From Candidatus Magnetobacterium casense (lineage in GTDB: Bacteria > Nitrospirota > Thermodesulfovibrionia > Thermodesulfovibrionales > Magnetobacteriaceae), in assembly GCF_000714715.1 (NCBI RefSeq), contig NZ_JMFO01000007.1, positions 1-64,000 on the forward strand: DNA of 64,000 bases, in the 5' to 3' direction. Made by a program: the position numbers and the translations under genes. The notes below the pieces were generated by a model. That model was not told the DNA's origin, ran no database searches, and saw only the letters and a list, made by a program, of their open reading frames with translations. Positions 9,081 through 18,700 of the stretch are shown here, in pieces (within the stretch, counting starts at the first letter, position 1; the number at the start of each line of letters is the position of its first letter).

Positions 9081-9548
9081 CTAATACGGGTCATGCTCCG
9101 TAAAAATCCGCGCACCAAACTCATCCGCAAACTCATTGTCGTACTTGTCCGCAAAATACGACAGCGTATCCAGATTAAACTCAAGTTCCTCAATGTCCAG
9201 ACCCTCTATAGGACGCCTGTTTACCAGATAAATGATATCGTTAACGACGGCAAATGCACAGTTGTTTGTATACATATTCAGCTCAAGGCATCGCCTGTAA
9301 ATGGCAACTATCCTGTTGTCAGGCAAAAACACGACAGGAGATTCTATGCTGATAACCGTGATGTCCTCAACGATAAACAAACGAATAAATATCACCGCAC
9401 TGCCCCTGGAAATAACCCAGTAGGGGTGCCTGGTCAGATTGTCCTTGTAGCGTGAATTTGCCACATTAATCCCCTTGCCTTCAAGGAGCGTATCTACCAT
9501 GGAGATTACTTCATCAATAGTTCTTTCTGATTTCTTCTTTTTACTCAT
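9081..9548 (-). CDS. YbjN-domain protein
   Basis: 155 residues. The stretch WVISRGSAVIFIRLFIVED, then VISIESPVVFLP and IYRRCLELNMYTNNCAFAVV, matches the YbjN / type III secretion chaperone-like fold: a central sheet plus the helix LEELEFNLDTL-like segment near the end. YbjN proteins are peptide-binding or stress-related cytosolic proteins of poorly known function. ATG 9548 is preceded by GAGGA at suitable spacing. The gene starts 27 nt after the TerD-protease gene and should be its operon partner. No signal peptide or membrane segment is present. Functional coupling to the protease is inference from spacing only. Confidence 0.8.
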   Translation of the reverse strand: MSKKKKSERTIDEVISMVDTLLEGKGINVANSRYKDNLTRHPYWVISRGSAVIFIRLFIVEDITVISIESPVVFLPDNRIVAIYRRCLELNMYTNNCAFAVVNDIIYLVNRRPIEGLDIEELEFNLDTLSYFADKYDNEFADEFGARIFTEHDPY

Positions 9549-9575
9549 TCTTGTATCCTCGTCAGCGGCTTACGG

Positions 9576-10808
9576 TTAATCCTTTTTTATCACGGCACCA
9601 CAGAATTCACAGTAATCATTGTATGAGGTCAGCTTGCCGCAGATGTGGCAGTAGTATTTTTCACGCATACTTCCGATGAGACCTCTGACCCTTTTAATCT
9701 TCTCCTGAAGTATATCGGCAGGAATGGCGAAATTAAGACCCTGCATACCTCTTATGCCACTGGTATTTACACCGATCGCCTCGCCATAGTCATTAAACAG
9801 GGGACCTCCGCTGTTGCCAGGATTTATGGCCACATTGGTTTGAATATATCTTCTGCTGTTTATCTGCCGGTTTATATCGCTGATCAGGCCATCAGTAAAG
9901 GTAAAACTAAGCCCCGCAGGATTGCCAATGGCATAGACCCTGTCACCTACCTCCAGCTTGTGTCTGTACAACTGAGCCATCGTAACCGTCCTGGGAGAAG
10001 CGGCGTCTATCTTGACAAACGCTATGTCTGCGTCTTTAAAGTGATATATCACCTTACCTCTGAACTCTTTTTTATTGTACAGTCTGACATTGACACTGAC
10101 ATTGTTTGCCACCACATGCCTGTTTGTAACAATCAGTCCATCGGGGGCCACAAAGAATCCGCTGCCACTGCCGTCACTTGTCTCAATCAACACAACGGCA
10201 TCCACCACCTGGTTAAAGATTTCCTTAGGGGCCAGGGGATGGTGTTGTGGTTGCCCGGAGGCGGCATCAGTGCCGGCGGTATCGATATCAATATCGGGGG
10301 CATAGAACTTGAGTATTTCGCTGAACCCCCCGGAAAAACCCTGTCCCATGGCACTGAATCTCCATTCATCCGTGAAGTAGAGTTCACATGTAATTATCGA
10401 CCGCTCCGAGGAGAAATCACTGCCGGGATACTCATACGAAAGCAGTGTCCCCACGGATGACAATACCTGCGTATAGGCGCCAGACAACTGAGACATCAGA
10501 TCATTACCATCAATGGTTTGTACAAATATGAGCTTCCTTACGTCCTTTGACAACCTTTTAAACGAAACGGAGAAGTCCTTATAGCCGGCGTTGGCATTGT
10601 CAAATCTGATACCCTTACAAGGAGATTCCATCTGATTGTAGAATATGAAGTATTTTTCATTTAACAGCTTTTCGTGTGCATCCAGAGCCAGACAACAGAC
10701 ATCGAAAAAGAGCCTGCAGTTGCTACCCCAACCTATTCTGACTGTAACGTTGTCGTCGGTTGTCACGGTTGACAGCTTTAATCTCTGACCTCTGCTGACG
10801 GATTTCAT
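9576..10808 (-). CDS. TerD domain - trypsin-like serine protease - zinc ribbon fusion
   Basis: 410 residues with three parts. Residues 5-170 match TerD: RGQRLKL, VRIGWGSN, YFIFYNQMESPCKGIRF, RKLIFVQTIDGNDLMSQ and WRFSAMGQGFSGG. Part of the TerD calcium motif (FDLDA in the family) has become FFDVCCLAL. Residues about 195-380 form an HtrA/trypsin-like protease with a complete triad: His in VTNRHVVAN, Asp in FKDADIAFVKID, Ser in NPGNSGGPL. A C-terminal ribbon has CHIC and CEFC (residues near 388-404). There is no signal peptide, so the protease should be cytosolic, unlike DegP/DegQ, and it lacks PDZ domains. ATG 10808 is chosen because AGGAGG is 5 nt upstream; the ATG one codon earlier is too close. 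It is followed 27 nt later by the YbjN gene. TerD links it to tellurite/phage/chemical stress; substrate unknown. Confidence 0.92.
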   Translation of the reverse strand: MKSVSRGQRLKLSTVTTDDNVTVRIGWGSNCRLFFDVCCLALDAHEKLLNEKYFIFYNQMESPCKGIRFDNANAGYKDFSVSFKRLSKDVRKLIFVQTIDGNDLMSQLSGAYTQVLSSVGTLLSYEYPGSDFSSERSIITCELYFTDEWRFSAMGQGFSGGFSEILKFYAPDIDIDTAGTDAASGQPQHHPLAPKEIFNQVVDAVVLIETSDGSGSGFFVAPDGLIVTNRHVVANNVSVNVRLYNKKEFRGKVIYHFKDADIAFVKIDAASPRTVTMAQLYRHKLEVGDRVYAIGNPAGLSFTFTDGLISDINRQINSRRYIQTNVAINPGNSGGPLFNDYGEAIGVNTSGIRGMQGLNFAIPADILQEKIKRVRGLIGSMREKYYCHICGKLTSYNDYCEFCGAVIKKD

Positions 10809-10864
10809 CATAGCCTCCTAAATGCTGTGCTAAAATAGCTTACCCATGTTTACAACCCCAGGCT

Positions 10865-11614
10865 TTATGTCGGTATGGTATCAACGGAGGCGAAGCTGGG
10901 TTCGTGCAGGGGCAGCAGGATGTCGGCCATATCCCTGATTTGGACCATGATGTCGTATGCCTCATAGACGTTTACGTGGGTACCCGTGGGGATCACCTCC
11001 ATGTCCATGCCCCTGATGGTGGGCGGTGGATTGAAGTTTTCCATAATGCAGCAAAAGCCCGTGATGATGGCCTTACCACTGTTTGTCTGCACCTCGATGC
11101 TCATCCCGCCTTCGGTGTGTACGGGCGTGTGTATGGCGACAATGCCGCTGACTATCTCCTTATCGACGTACATAGGCTTGAGTTGCCCCCTCTGCTCCAC
11201 CTCCAGGATGTAGTCCTCCATGTACCGGAAGTCCAGGGGGTGGGGGTTGTGTATGCGTTGTATCTCTTCTGCGTGTACGTAGATGTCGGCGTTGACGCAT
11301 TTTTCGTCGTTTTCGCAGTGGTCGTTGTGCAGGTGCGTGTGGATGACTATGTCAATGTCCTCCGGGACAAGGTTGTACTTGGCAAGGCCCTCCTCAAACG
11401 TGTATATTCTGCCACCTATGGCCTTTTCTGCCGCCTGGGAGCGCGCAGGGGCCAACTCCCCCGTATCAACAAGTATCTTAGGCCCATCACCCTCCAGATA
11501 CCAACTGTAGATCGGTATCGTAAACACCTGACCATAGCCATACTGGTAGGTCATCATCGTCTTGTCAAACACCTTCATCCCCATCACTATGGGGTGTATC
11601 TTATAAACGCCCAT
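10865..11614 (-). CDS. Metallo-beta-lactamase-fold hydrolase, lactonase-like
   Basis: 249 residues with IHTHLHNDHCEN (His94, His96, Asp98, His99), the zinc site of the MBL fold, then IHTPVHTEGG and a late PLHEPSF. The arrangement YSWYLEGDGPKILVDTGE and the spacing of the HxHxDH motif resemble AHL-lactonase (AiiA/AttM-like) and related hydrolases. The bridging aspartate that normally follows the second strand region (ID-AS-Y in AiiA) appears as GFCC (KAIITGFCCIMENF), so the second metal site may be altered. GGAGG lies 12 nt before ATG 11614, slightly long. It is 56 nt upstream of the TerD fusion gene on the same strand. Quorum quenching is only one possibility; substrate cannot be read from sequence. 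Confidence 0.85.
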   Translation of the reverse strand: MGVYKIHPIVMGMKVFDKTMMTYQYGYGQVFTIPIYSWYLEGDGPKILVDTGELAPARSQAAEKAIGGRIYTFEEGLAKYNLVPEDIDIVIHTHLHNDHCENDEKCVNADIYVHAEEIQRIHNPHPLDFRYMEDYILEVEQRGQLKPMYVDKEIVSGIVAIHTPVHTEGGMSIEVQTNSGKAIITGFCCIMENFNPPPTIRGMDMEVIPTGTHVNVYEAYDIMVQIRDMADILLPLHEPSFASVDTIPT

Positions 11615-11678
11615 GACTGACTGAAACCTCCTTTATCAGGGATTCTATCATAATTTATATAATATTTATCGTCTTTAT

Positions 11679-11963
11679 TCACTGGTATATTACTCTGAGG
11701 TCTTTCCTTATATTGTCTATGAGATACGGACTAATGGCATGTTCAGTTAAGAGGTCAACCTTATGATTAATGCTTTCTGTCAACTCCCTCTCTATTGCAA
11801 CAAGCTCAAGAAGGCTTTTGCTGTCGCTAAAACTTACAAGGATATCTATATCACTATCGGGTGTCTCCTGCCCTCTGGCATAAGAACCGAACAGTCCTAT
11901 CATCGTGGCATCATACTGCCTGAGAACAGATACTATCATCTCTTCTATCTCTTGCGCTTTCAT
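11679..11963 (-). CDS. MNT-type nucleotidyltransferase (MntA-like antitoxin)
   Basis: 94 residues. IGLFGSYARGQETPDSDIDI is the minimal nucleotidyltransferase signature GSxxRGxxxxxSDxDL. Proteins of this size are usually the antitoxin of HEPN/MNT systems and AMPylate or poly-AMPylate the HEPN toxin. No HEPN gene follows; the next reading frame downstream belongs to the lactonase-like gene and the upstream neighbour is HicB-like. The gene begins 23 nt after the HicB-like gene and both are AT-rich, consistent with transfer as a unit. It has no strong Shine-Dalgarno sequence and may be translationally coupled. Confidence 0.87.
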   Translation of the reverse strand: MKAQEIEEMIVSVLRQYDATMIGLFGSYARGQETPDSDIDILVSFSDSKSLLELVAIERELTESINHKVDLLTEHAISPYLIDNIRKDLRVIYQ

Positions 11964-11986
11964 AGTACCATTAAAGCGTACAACAC

Positions 11987-12220
11987 TTAAATGTTACTTA
12001 AAAACTCTTCAATGTTTATTTCTGCATCACGCAAAGAATTTTTTAACGTAAAACGGTCAACTTCATCGTAATCTGGCTCTATAAACAACTCAATAGCCTC
12101 CTTGATATTGGTCAAAACCTCCTGCTGAGTCTTACCTTGTGACCAACAACTTTTTAATGACGGACAATGGGCTACAAAATAGCCATCCTCTCCTTTTTCT
12201 ACTATGACTTTTATCTTCAT
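11987..12220 (-). CDS. HicB-like antitoxin-family protein
   Basis: 77 residues with the partial RNase H-like fold of HicB/UPF0150: MKIKVIVEKGEDGYFVAHCP, then LKSCWSQGKTQQEVLTNIKE and a negatively charged tail. GGGAGG sits 6 nt before the ATG. HicB proteins normally neutralise the small HicA mRNA nuclease encoded beside them; no HicA-sized frame is present on either side. The protein has no C-terminal HTH or ribbon-helix-helix domain. It may be an orphan antitoxin or may work with the following MNT gene. Confidence 0.82.
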   Translation of the reverse strand: MKIKVIVEKGEDGYFVAHCPSLKSCWSQGKTQQEVLTNIKEAIELFIEPDYDEVDRFTLKNSLRDAEINIEEFLSNI

Positions 12221-12306
12221 TTAAAACCTCCCTGACATTGTCTCTACCGAAAAGGGGACCACATCGGATGCAGCCCCCTCCAGTAGGTGTAGCCGTCTAC
12301 GGCTAA

Positions 12307-12525
<219 letters not shown>

Positions 12526-12662
12526 TCATTGGATGCTCTCTGCACCCAAAACTTGTCCCTTTATGGTACAATAATGTTAAACAAAAGAGTGACAAATATG
12601 CAAGTAAAAATATTTCTATGGTGTAAAATTGGCAGTTGACATCATCCTAAGCTTGGAACCTG

Positions 12663-12798
12663 TTCAGAAGGGGTCAAGGGGGCTGGCCCCCTTGCAGGGG
12701 GGTCAAGGGGGGGCGGAGGGGGTAAGGCACGATTTTCCCGCAGCGGGTCGCACCCGCCCCTGCCACAAACCGCCCCCTTGTTCTTTTCTTTTCTTACA
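12663..12798. repeat. G/C-rich dispersed repeat, copy 3, abutting the copA start
   Basis: Both modules are present: GGGTCAAGGGGGCTGG and CCCCCTTGCAGGGG (12669-12705), then GGGGGCGG pairing with CCGCCCCC (12770-12777) around a second stem CCCGCAGCGGG. The structure ends in a T-rich tract (TTGTTCTTTTCTTTTCTT) that touches the copA start codon. It looks like an intrinsic terminator placed directly before the gene. The rest of 12496-12662 holds no gene; it should contain the ferredoxin promoter, but I could not place one with confidence. Confidence 0.75.
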
Positions 12799-15030
12799 AT
12801 GAATGAGACAACGTCGATAAAGGTTCGGATAAAGGGTATGAGCTGTGCTGCGTGCGTTGGGGCTGCGGAGAGGGCCTTGCGCTCACTGAAGGGGGTCACC
12901 TCCGTGTCAGTGAACCTGGCCGCTGAGAGGGCATTCATCCAATACTTGCCAGCCATTGTCGATTTTGAGGGCATCAGGGTGGCCATCGTCAACTGCGGCT
13001 ACGAGGCAGAACTTATCACACAATCCCGCACCGACAAGGAGAGAGTTGAACGCCAGAGGGACTTCAAAGCCCTAAAGACGCACTTCATCATAGCCGCACT
13101 GTTGACTATCCCGATTGCTGCGGGGTCGATGTTTACGCTGCCCGTGCTCTCCAACCGGTATGTGCTCTTTGTCCTGGCCAGTGTGGTGCAGTTGTGGTTG
13201 GGGATGCGTTTTTACGGGGCAGCCATATCGGCGCTGAGGCACTTTTCGACCAACATGAACACACTCATAGCGGTTGGCACCACCGCGGCATACCTCTACA
13301 GCAGTGTGGCGGTGTTTGCCCCGGGGCTATTTGAGGCCGGCGGGATTACCCCACACGTATACTTTGATACCTCGGCGGTGATAATCACGCTGATCCTGCT
13401 GGGCAGGATGTTAGAAATGCGGGCAAAGGGACACACGTCGGAGGCCATAAGGCACCTCATCGGGATGCAGGCAGAGACGGCAAGCGTCATACGCAATGGC
13501 GTGCAATCGGATATCCCCGTGGAGGACGTCGTCGTGGGCGACATCGTAGTAGCCAGGGCCGGTGAGCGGATCGCAGTTGACGGCGTCGTTGTTGAGGGGA
13601 CGTCTGCTGTGGATGAGTCCATGCTAACGGGGGAGAGCTTGCCCGTTGACAAGACCGTGGGCGACATCCTGCTGTCAGGTACGCTAAATGGTTTGGCAGT
13701 GCTTAAGTTCAGGGCAACGAAGGTCGGCGAGGACTCCACCATCGAACGGATTGTCAGGCTGATTGAACAGGCACAGGGGTCCAAGGCCCCCATACAGAGG
13801 TTTGCCGATAAGGTGGCATCGGTGTTTGTCCCCGTTGTGATATCGATAGCCGTGCTGACGTTTTTGCTGTGGTACACTTGGGGGCCATCTTTTACGATGG
13901 CTATGATGAACTTCATAGCCGTGCTGATCATTGCCTGTCCGTGTGCCCTGGGGTTGGCAACACCTACCGCTATCATGGTGGGAAGCGGCAGGGGGGCACG
14001 TCAGGGGATACTCATACGGGATGCCGAGGCACTTGAAAAGACATGCAAGGTACGCACCGTCGTCATGGACAAGACCGGCACCATAACCGTTGGCAGACCA
14101 AGCGTTGCAGAGGTAAGCACAAGTCCCGGCTCTGCAATGGACGTTCAACAGGCACTGAGGTTTGCCGCGTCGATAGAGCAGGAGTCGGAGCACCCACTTG
14201 GAGCGGCCATTGTTAACCTCGCCAGGGACAGGGGGATTGAGCTCATTGGGGCAGAGGGCGTGGCGTCGCTGCCCGGGGGGGGCATCCGGGGACGCTTAAA
14301 GGGTATGGGCGATGAGATCGTCATTGGCAACATACAGCTTATGACGAGGGAGGGGATTGATTGCTCTGCGCTGATGCCCGATGTCGAGCGCCTGACGCAG
14401 GAGGCCAAGACAGTTGTGGTCATGGCAGTGGGTGGCAGTGCGGCGGCCGTCTTTGCCATTGCCGATACCATCAAGGAGACATCGCCCGATGCCGTCAGAA
14501 GGCTCACGGATATGGGCATAGAGGTGGTAATGCTCACCGGAGATAATCAAAAAACGGCGGAGGCCATTGCAGGGCAGGTCTCAATCACCCGTGTCTTTGC
14601 CGGCGTGCAGCCGCAGGAGAAACTCGATGTCATCAGGCAGCTCAAGGGAGCAACGACAGGATTGGTCGCCATGGTGGGCGATGGCATAAACGATGCTCCG
14701 GCGCTGGCACAGGCCGACGTGGGCATTGCCATTGGAACGGGGGCAGATGTGGCCATAGAGTCCTCCGATATCACGCTTATCAGGGGCGACCTCATGAGTG
14801 TTGTCGATGCCATAACGCTCTCACTCGCAACCATGAGGGTCATCAGGCAGAACCTGTTCTGGGCCTTCTTCTACAACATAATCGGCATCCCGATTGCGGG
14901 CGGAGTGCTATATCTCTTTGGCGGTCCGCTGCTAAACCCCATGCTTGCCTCGCTGGCCATGGCCTTTAGCTCGGTGTCGGTTGTCACCAACTCCCTGCGG
15001 CTGAGGGTAGCACTCCAATCAAGCGGGTAG
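12799..15030 (+). CDS. copA: Cu(I)-translocating P1B-type ATPase CopA
   Basis: 743 residues exporting Cu+ across the inner membrane. One N-terminal HMA domain carries GMSCAAC. Then come the A-domain ([10 protein letters not shown]), the transmembrane metal site CPC (Cys380-Pro-Cys382 in [12 protein letters not shown]), the phosphorylation loop with Asp424 ([11 protein letters not shown]), HP motif (SEHPLGAAI) and [18 protein letters not shown]. The later membrane motifs YN (FFYNIIGIP) and MxxSS (MAFSSVSVV) mark the Cu+ (P1B-1) group. ATG 12799 is the first plausible start before the HMA domain; it has no Shine-Dalgarno sequence and directly follows a terminator-like repeat with a pyrimidine tract. 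No CopZ chaperone or CsoR/CueR regulator is beside it. Confidence 0.97.
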   Translation: MNETTSIKVRIKGMSCAACVGAAERALRSLKGVTSVSVNLAAERAFIQYLPAIVDFEGIRVAIVNCGYEAELITQSRTDKERVERQRDFKALKTHFIIAALLTIPIAAGSMFTLPVLSNRYVLFVLASVVQLWLGMRFYGAAISALRHFSTNMNTLIAVGTTAAYLYSSVAVFAPGLFEAGGITPHVYFDTSAVIITLILLGRMLEMRAKGHTSEAIRHLIGMQAETASVIRNGVQSDIPVEDVVVGDIVVARAGERIAVDGVVVEGTSAVDESMLTGESLPVDKTVGDILLSGTLNGLAVLKFRATKVGEDSTIERIVRLIEQAQGSKAPIQRFADKVASVFVPVVISIAVLTFLLWYTWGPSFTMAMMNFIAVLIIACPCALGLATPTAIMVGSGRGARQGILIRDAEALEKTCKVRTVVMDKTGTITVGRPSVAEVSTSPGSAMDVQQALRFAASIEQESEHPLGAAIVNLARDRGIELIGAEGVASLPGGGIRGRLKGMGDEIVIGNIQLMTREGIDCSALMPDVERLTQEAKTVVVMAVGGSAAAVFAIADTIKETSPDAVRRLTDMGIEVVMLTGDNQKTAEAIAGQVSITRVFAGVQPQEKLDVIRQLKGATTGLVAMVGDGINDAPALAQADVGIAIGTGADVAIESSDITLIRGDLMSVVDAITLSLATMRVIRQNLFWAFFYNIIGIPIAGGVLYLFGGPLLNPMLASLAMAFSSVSVVTNSLRLRVALQSSG

Positions 15031-15141
15031 CACCACAATCAACTGTGGTTAGCAGGATTTAAGCCATTTCTGTACCCGCATAATATGGCACTGTTAGTTA
15101 TGCTTAAGCAATGTGTCCACGTTTGAATGGAGTGCTACCAG
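15006..15141. repeat. Dispersed ~110-bp element, copy A, with terminal inverted repeats
   Basis: GGTAGCACTCCA (15006-15017, inside the copA 3' end) and TGGAGTGCTACC (15128-15139) are perfect 12-bp inverted repeats. Inside are a hairpin ACCACA-N6-TGTGGT (15032-15049), GATTTAAGCCA (15056-15066), TATGGCACTGTTA and TGCTTAAGC (15101-15109). The same ordered blocks occur at 57431-57542 and, more weakly, at 48745-48820. Function unknown: MITE-like element, terminator or small RNA. Confidence 0.7.
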
Positions 15142-15179
15142 ATGCTAAAAAACAACCCTCTATGCTACACTAAATCTAT

Positions 15180-15710
15180 ATGGAAACACAGACATTAGAG
15201 AGAGACCTTGACTTGACTGAGATCATCAATGGGGTGGAAGTTATGGGGCCTAGTCCGTTTGGAAAGCATCAGGATGTTAGCAGTAATCTATACGACCTTA
15301 TACGTCAGCACATAAAAAAGACTAAAACAGGTAAGGTTTTTTATTCCCCGCTTGACGTTATCCTCAAAGAAGGTGAACAAAGATTACAGCCTGATATCTT
15401 GTTTATCAGAAAAGAGAATATAGATATCTTTCAAGACTGGATACGGGGTGTGCCCGATATGGTTTGTGAGATAGTCTCTAAGGGGTCAGTTACTAAAGAC
15501 ACTGTTACCAAGAAAAAAATATATGAACGCTATAAAGTGCCTGAGTTTTGGATAGTCCTTCCTGAATTTGAGACCATTGAAGTATTTATTATCGAAGGGG
15601 GCGTATACGAGCTTTTTTCCACATCAGAGGGAGAGGTGATCGTCAAGTCCAAGGTCATTGAAGGGCTGGAGATAGACATTAAGGACGTGTTTGGTGACTT
15701 CTCTTTTTAG
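15180..15710 (+). CDS. Uma2-family (DUF820) PD-(D/E)XK protein
   Basis: 176 residues. The nuclease-like core shows GPSPFGKHQDVSSNLYDLI, LQPDILFIRKENID, VCEIVSKGSVTKDTVTKKK and YERYKVPEFWIV, the standard Uma2 pattern with PD and ExxS...D...K..Y. Many Uma2 genes occur in multiple copies and in mobile neighbourhoods; their biological role is unclear. The gene precedes a type IIG-like enzyme by 43 nt. No Shine-Dalgarno sequence is visible; a possible -10 (TACACT, 15166-15171) ends 8 nt before the ATG, so a leaderless transcript is possible. Confidence 0.9.
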   Translation: METQTLERDLDLTEIINGVEVMGPSPFGKHQDVSSNLYDLIRQHIKKTKTGKVFYSPLDVILKEGEQRLQPDILFIRKENIDIFQDWIRGVPDMVCEIVSKGSVTKDTVTKKKIYERYKVPEFWIVLPEFETIEVFIIEGGVYELFSTSEGEVIVKSKVIEGLEIDIKDVFGDFSF

Positions 15711-15753
15711 GGATAGAGGATATTTTACCGGATGAGCCAACCTTTGGCTCTAT

Positions 15754-18700
15754 ATGGCAGACTTTAAATCCAACGAACGTGAGTTCACCGGGCAGGTCGT
15801 ATTGTGGCTCAACGAGTCATTAGGGGAGGAGGGATATCCCTTTGAGGTGGTCTCATCGGAGGCCTCTTTGAGGGACGCGGAGGACAGTACGCTGTTTCCC
15901 GATGTCATTGTATGGCTAAACAGGCAGTCCCAACAGGGCTTTTGCGGCTGGGAGTTAAAGACCCCCTCCACGGCAGTTGATGACCGGGAGCTGCTTGAAA
16001 ATGCCGCACGGAAGGCCAGGGCAATCCACGCCGATTACTTTGTTACGTGGAACATGGTTGAGGCCATCATCTGGAGAACCCCTCTGTACCCCGATCAAAT
16101 GAGCAGGGAGCACAGGTTAAAGACCTACGCCCCGATAACCGTGGTAACAACACCCGACGACCTCTGGGTGGAATCCAAAAGGCTGCTTCTGAGGGCAAAG
16201 GCGAAGGAGATATTAAACGACCTTGCAACCCTTAGCAGGGAAGGACATCTCCACCTGATTGACGTTGACTCCACATACTTTGTCTACGAACTCTCCAAGG
16301 CCGTAGAGACCCTCAGACCACTCATGCACCGGTCATTGATAACGGAGCTCGGCAAGAGTACCGCCTTCAGGGAAGGGCTCTTTGATTGGGCGGTTAAACA
16401 GGGCATTGCCGCATATGATGCGGGGGATGTCTTTTTTGAGACCGTCTCAAGACAGATCGTATACAGACTCCTGGGAAAGATACTCTTTTATCTCACTTTG
16501 TATCGGTTTCGTTCAGATATACCCAGGTTTGACCTGCGTGCGGATGAATCAACCAGGATAGACTCCAAGCTCAGGGAATACTTTGAGATTGCAAGAAGGA
16601 TAGACTATCAGGCAGTGTTTGAAGAGGACTTTTCCGACAAGGTGCCATTTCCACAGGATGGCGCTGAAACACTGATCAACCTGGTTACAGACCTCAACCG
16701 CTACAACTTTTCGCGTATGCCCCAGGACGTGGTGGGCAATGTCTTTGAGAGACTGATACCGCCACAGGAGAGGCACACACTTGGACAGTATTTTACCAAC
16801 GAGGCCCTTGTAGACCTCATTACGGCCTTTTGCGTCCGGTCTGTGACAGACAGGGTACTGGACCCCACGTGCGGTACGGGGACATTCCTTATCAGGGCCT
16901 ACGACAGGCTCAGAAATTTTGGAGAGAGAGACCACAGAAGGTTGCTCAGTCAGATATGGGGGGTCGATATTGCGCGCTTCCCCGCCGAGCTTGCCACGAT
17001 CAATCTCTATAGGCAGAGGATCGAGGACTACACAAACTTCCCGCGCGTGATATCGAGGGACTTCTTTGAGATCAAGACCGGTGCCATATTAAGATTCCCG
17101 CCTCCGAGGCCGACTATCGGGGATGATTTTATGATTGACGAGGCCATACCGACCTTTGACGCCATCGTGGGCAACTTCCCCTACATACGGCAGGAGCTGA
17201 TTGAGAAACGGATTCCGGATTACAAGGATACCATCGGGAATGTTTTGAAGATAGAGTATCCCGAGCTGTTTAACAATGGAGGTATACGGCTTTCAGGGCA
17301 GGCGGATATCTATGCCTACCTGTTTTTCCACGCAGCAAGTCATCTCAGCAACAACGGGAGGATGGGGATTGTGACGTCCAACTCCTGGCTTGATGTTGCC
17401 TACGGGTATGAGCTTCAGAGGTTCTTTCTGAAGAGATTCAAGATAGTGGCCATTGTTGAGTCCCGTTGTGAGTCGTGGTTTGAGGACGCGGCGGTTAACA
17501 CGGTCTTTACGATCCTTCAGCGTTGTGAGAATGAGAATGACAGAAACGACAACAACGTCAAGTTCGTAAAGCTAAAGAAACGCCTCAAGGAGTTAATCCA
17601 CTGGGATATAAATAACCCTACAGACCGATGGTGGGGGCTTAACTGGCTGACACATATGATAGAGAGGGTCGGTTCTGAATACTATAAGCTCCATGAACAG
17701 AGGATTGTAAACACCCTGGAGGGACATGTTACCTTTGAAAACGATAACTTCAGTATAAGGATAATCAGACAAAAAGAGCTATCTGACGGTGTAGAAAGCT
17801 CCGGTAAGACGGTCAAGTGGGGACAGTATCTCAGGGCGCCGGGGGTTTATTTTGAAATTTTGCAGAGGTGTGCAGATAAGCTGGTAGCGTTGAAGGAAGT
17901 GGCGAATGTGACAAGGGGAATTACAACTAATAATGTTAAGTTTTTTTATTTTAAGAAGGATATTATTGATCATTGGAGTTTGGAGAAAAATTATGTTGTT
18001 GGTCCTATAATCTATACGCCAAAAGAGGTTCCAGATATTCTTATAGATACGAGTTTGTTAAAGAGGTACTTGTTTGTTTGTAACGAAGAAAGAAAAAGAT
18101 TAGCAGGTACAAGTGCACTAAAATATATTAAAGCCGGAGAACTAAAGAGGTATGACGCCTCTCTAACCTTTAAAAGTAGAGATGATTGGTATGGCATTGG
18201 TGAAATAAATGAAGAACCGTGCTGTTTGTATTATGCAAGGCAAGATGTTAGCTACAGAGTGATTTTTAATCCAGATGGCATTATCGCAAATGACAACCTT
18301 TATCGTATAACGCCACGAGACAAAGATAACAACAAGCTTCTATGTGGGGTGCTTAACTCTACGCTTTTTTATTTAGAGATAGAAATAAATGGCAGAATAA
18401 ATCTTGGTGATGGGGCATTAAAAATTCAAGTCTATGAGGTTGAAATTTTACCCATTTTAGATATTAGTAACATCTCTAATAACATGAAAGAGTCTATCCT
18501 GAAGGCATTTGAAAAGTTGATCAGTCGTCCGGTTAAGTCCATCTTTGAGGAGGTCAAACTCAGGGATAGACAGGCCCTTGACAGCGCCGTGCTCGAGGCC
18601 CTCGGACTTGACCCCAAGGTCTATCTCAAGCCCTTGTATGATGGCCTTACGGGGATGGTCAGAGAACGGATCGAGCTGGCCAAGTCACGAAAGAGGTCCA

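Noticed and set aside
9645-10460. 271-codon frame opposite the TerD-protease gene
   Set aside because: Shadow of a gene whose catalytic and zinc motifs lie on the minus strand.
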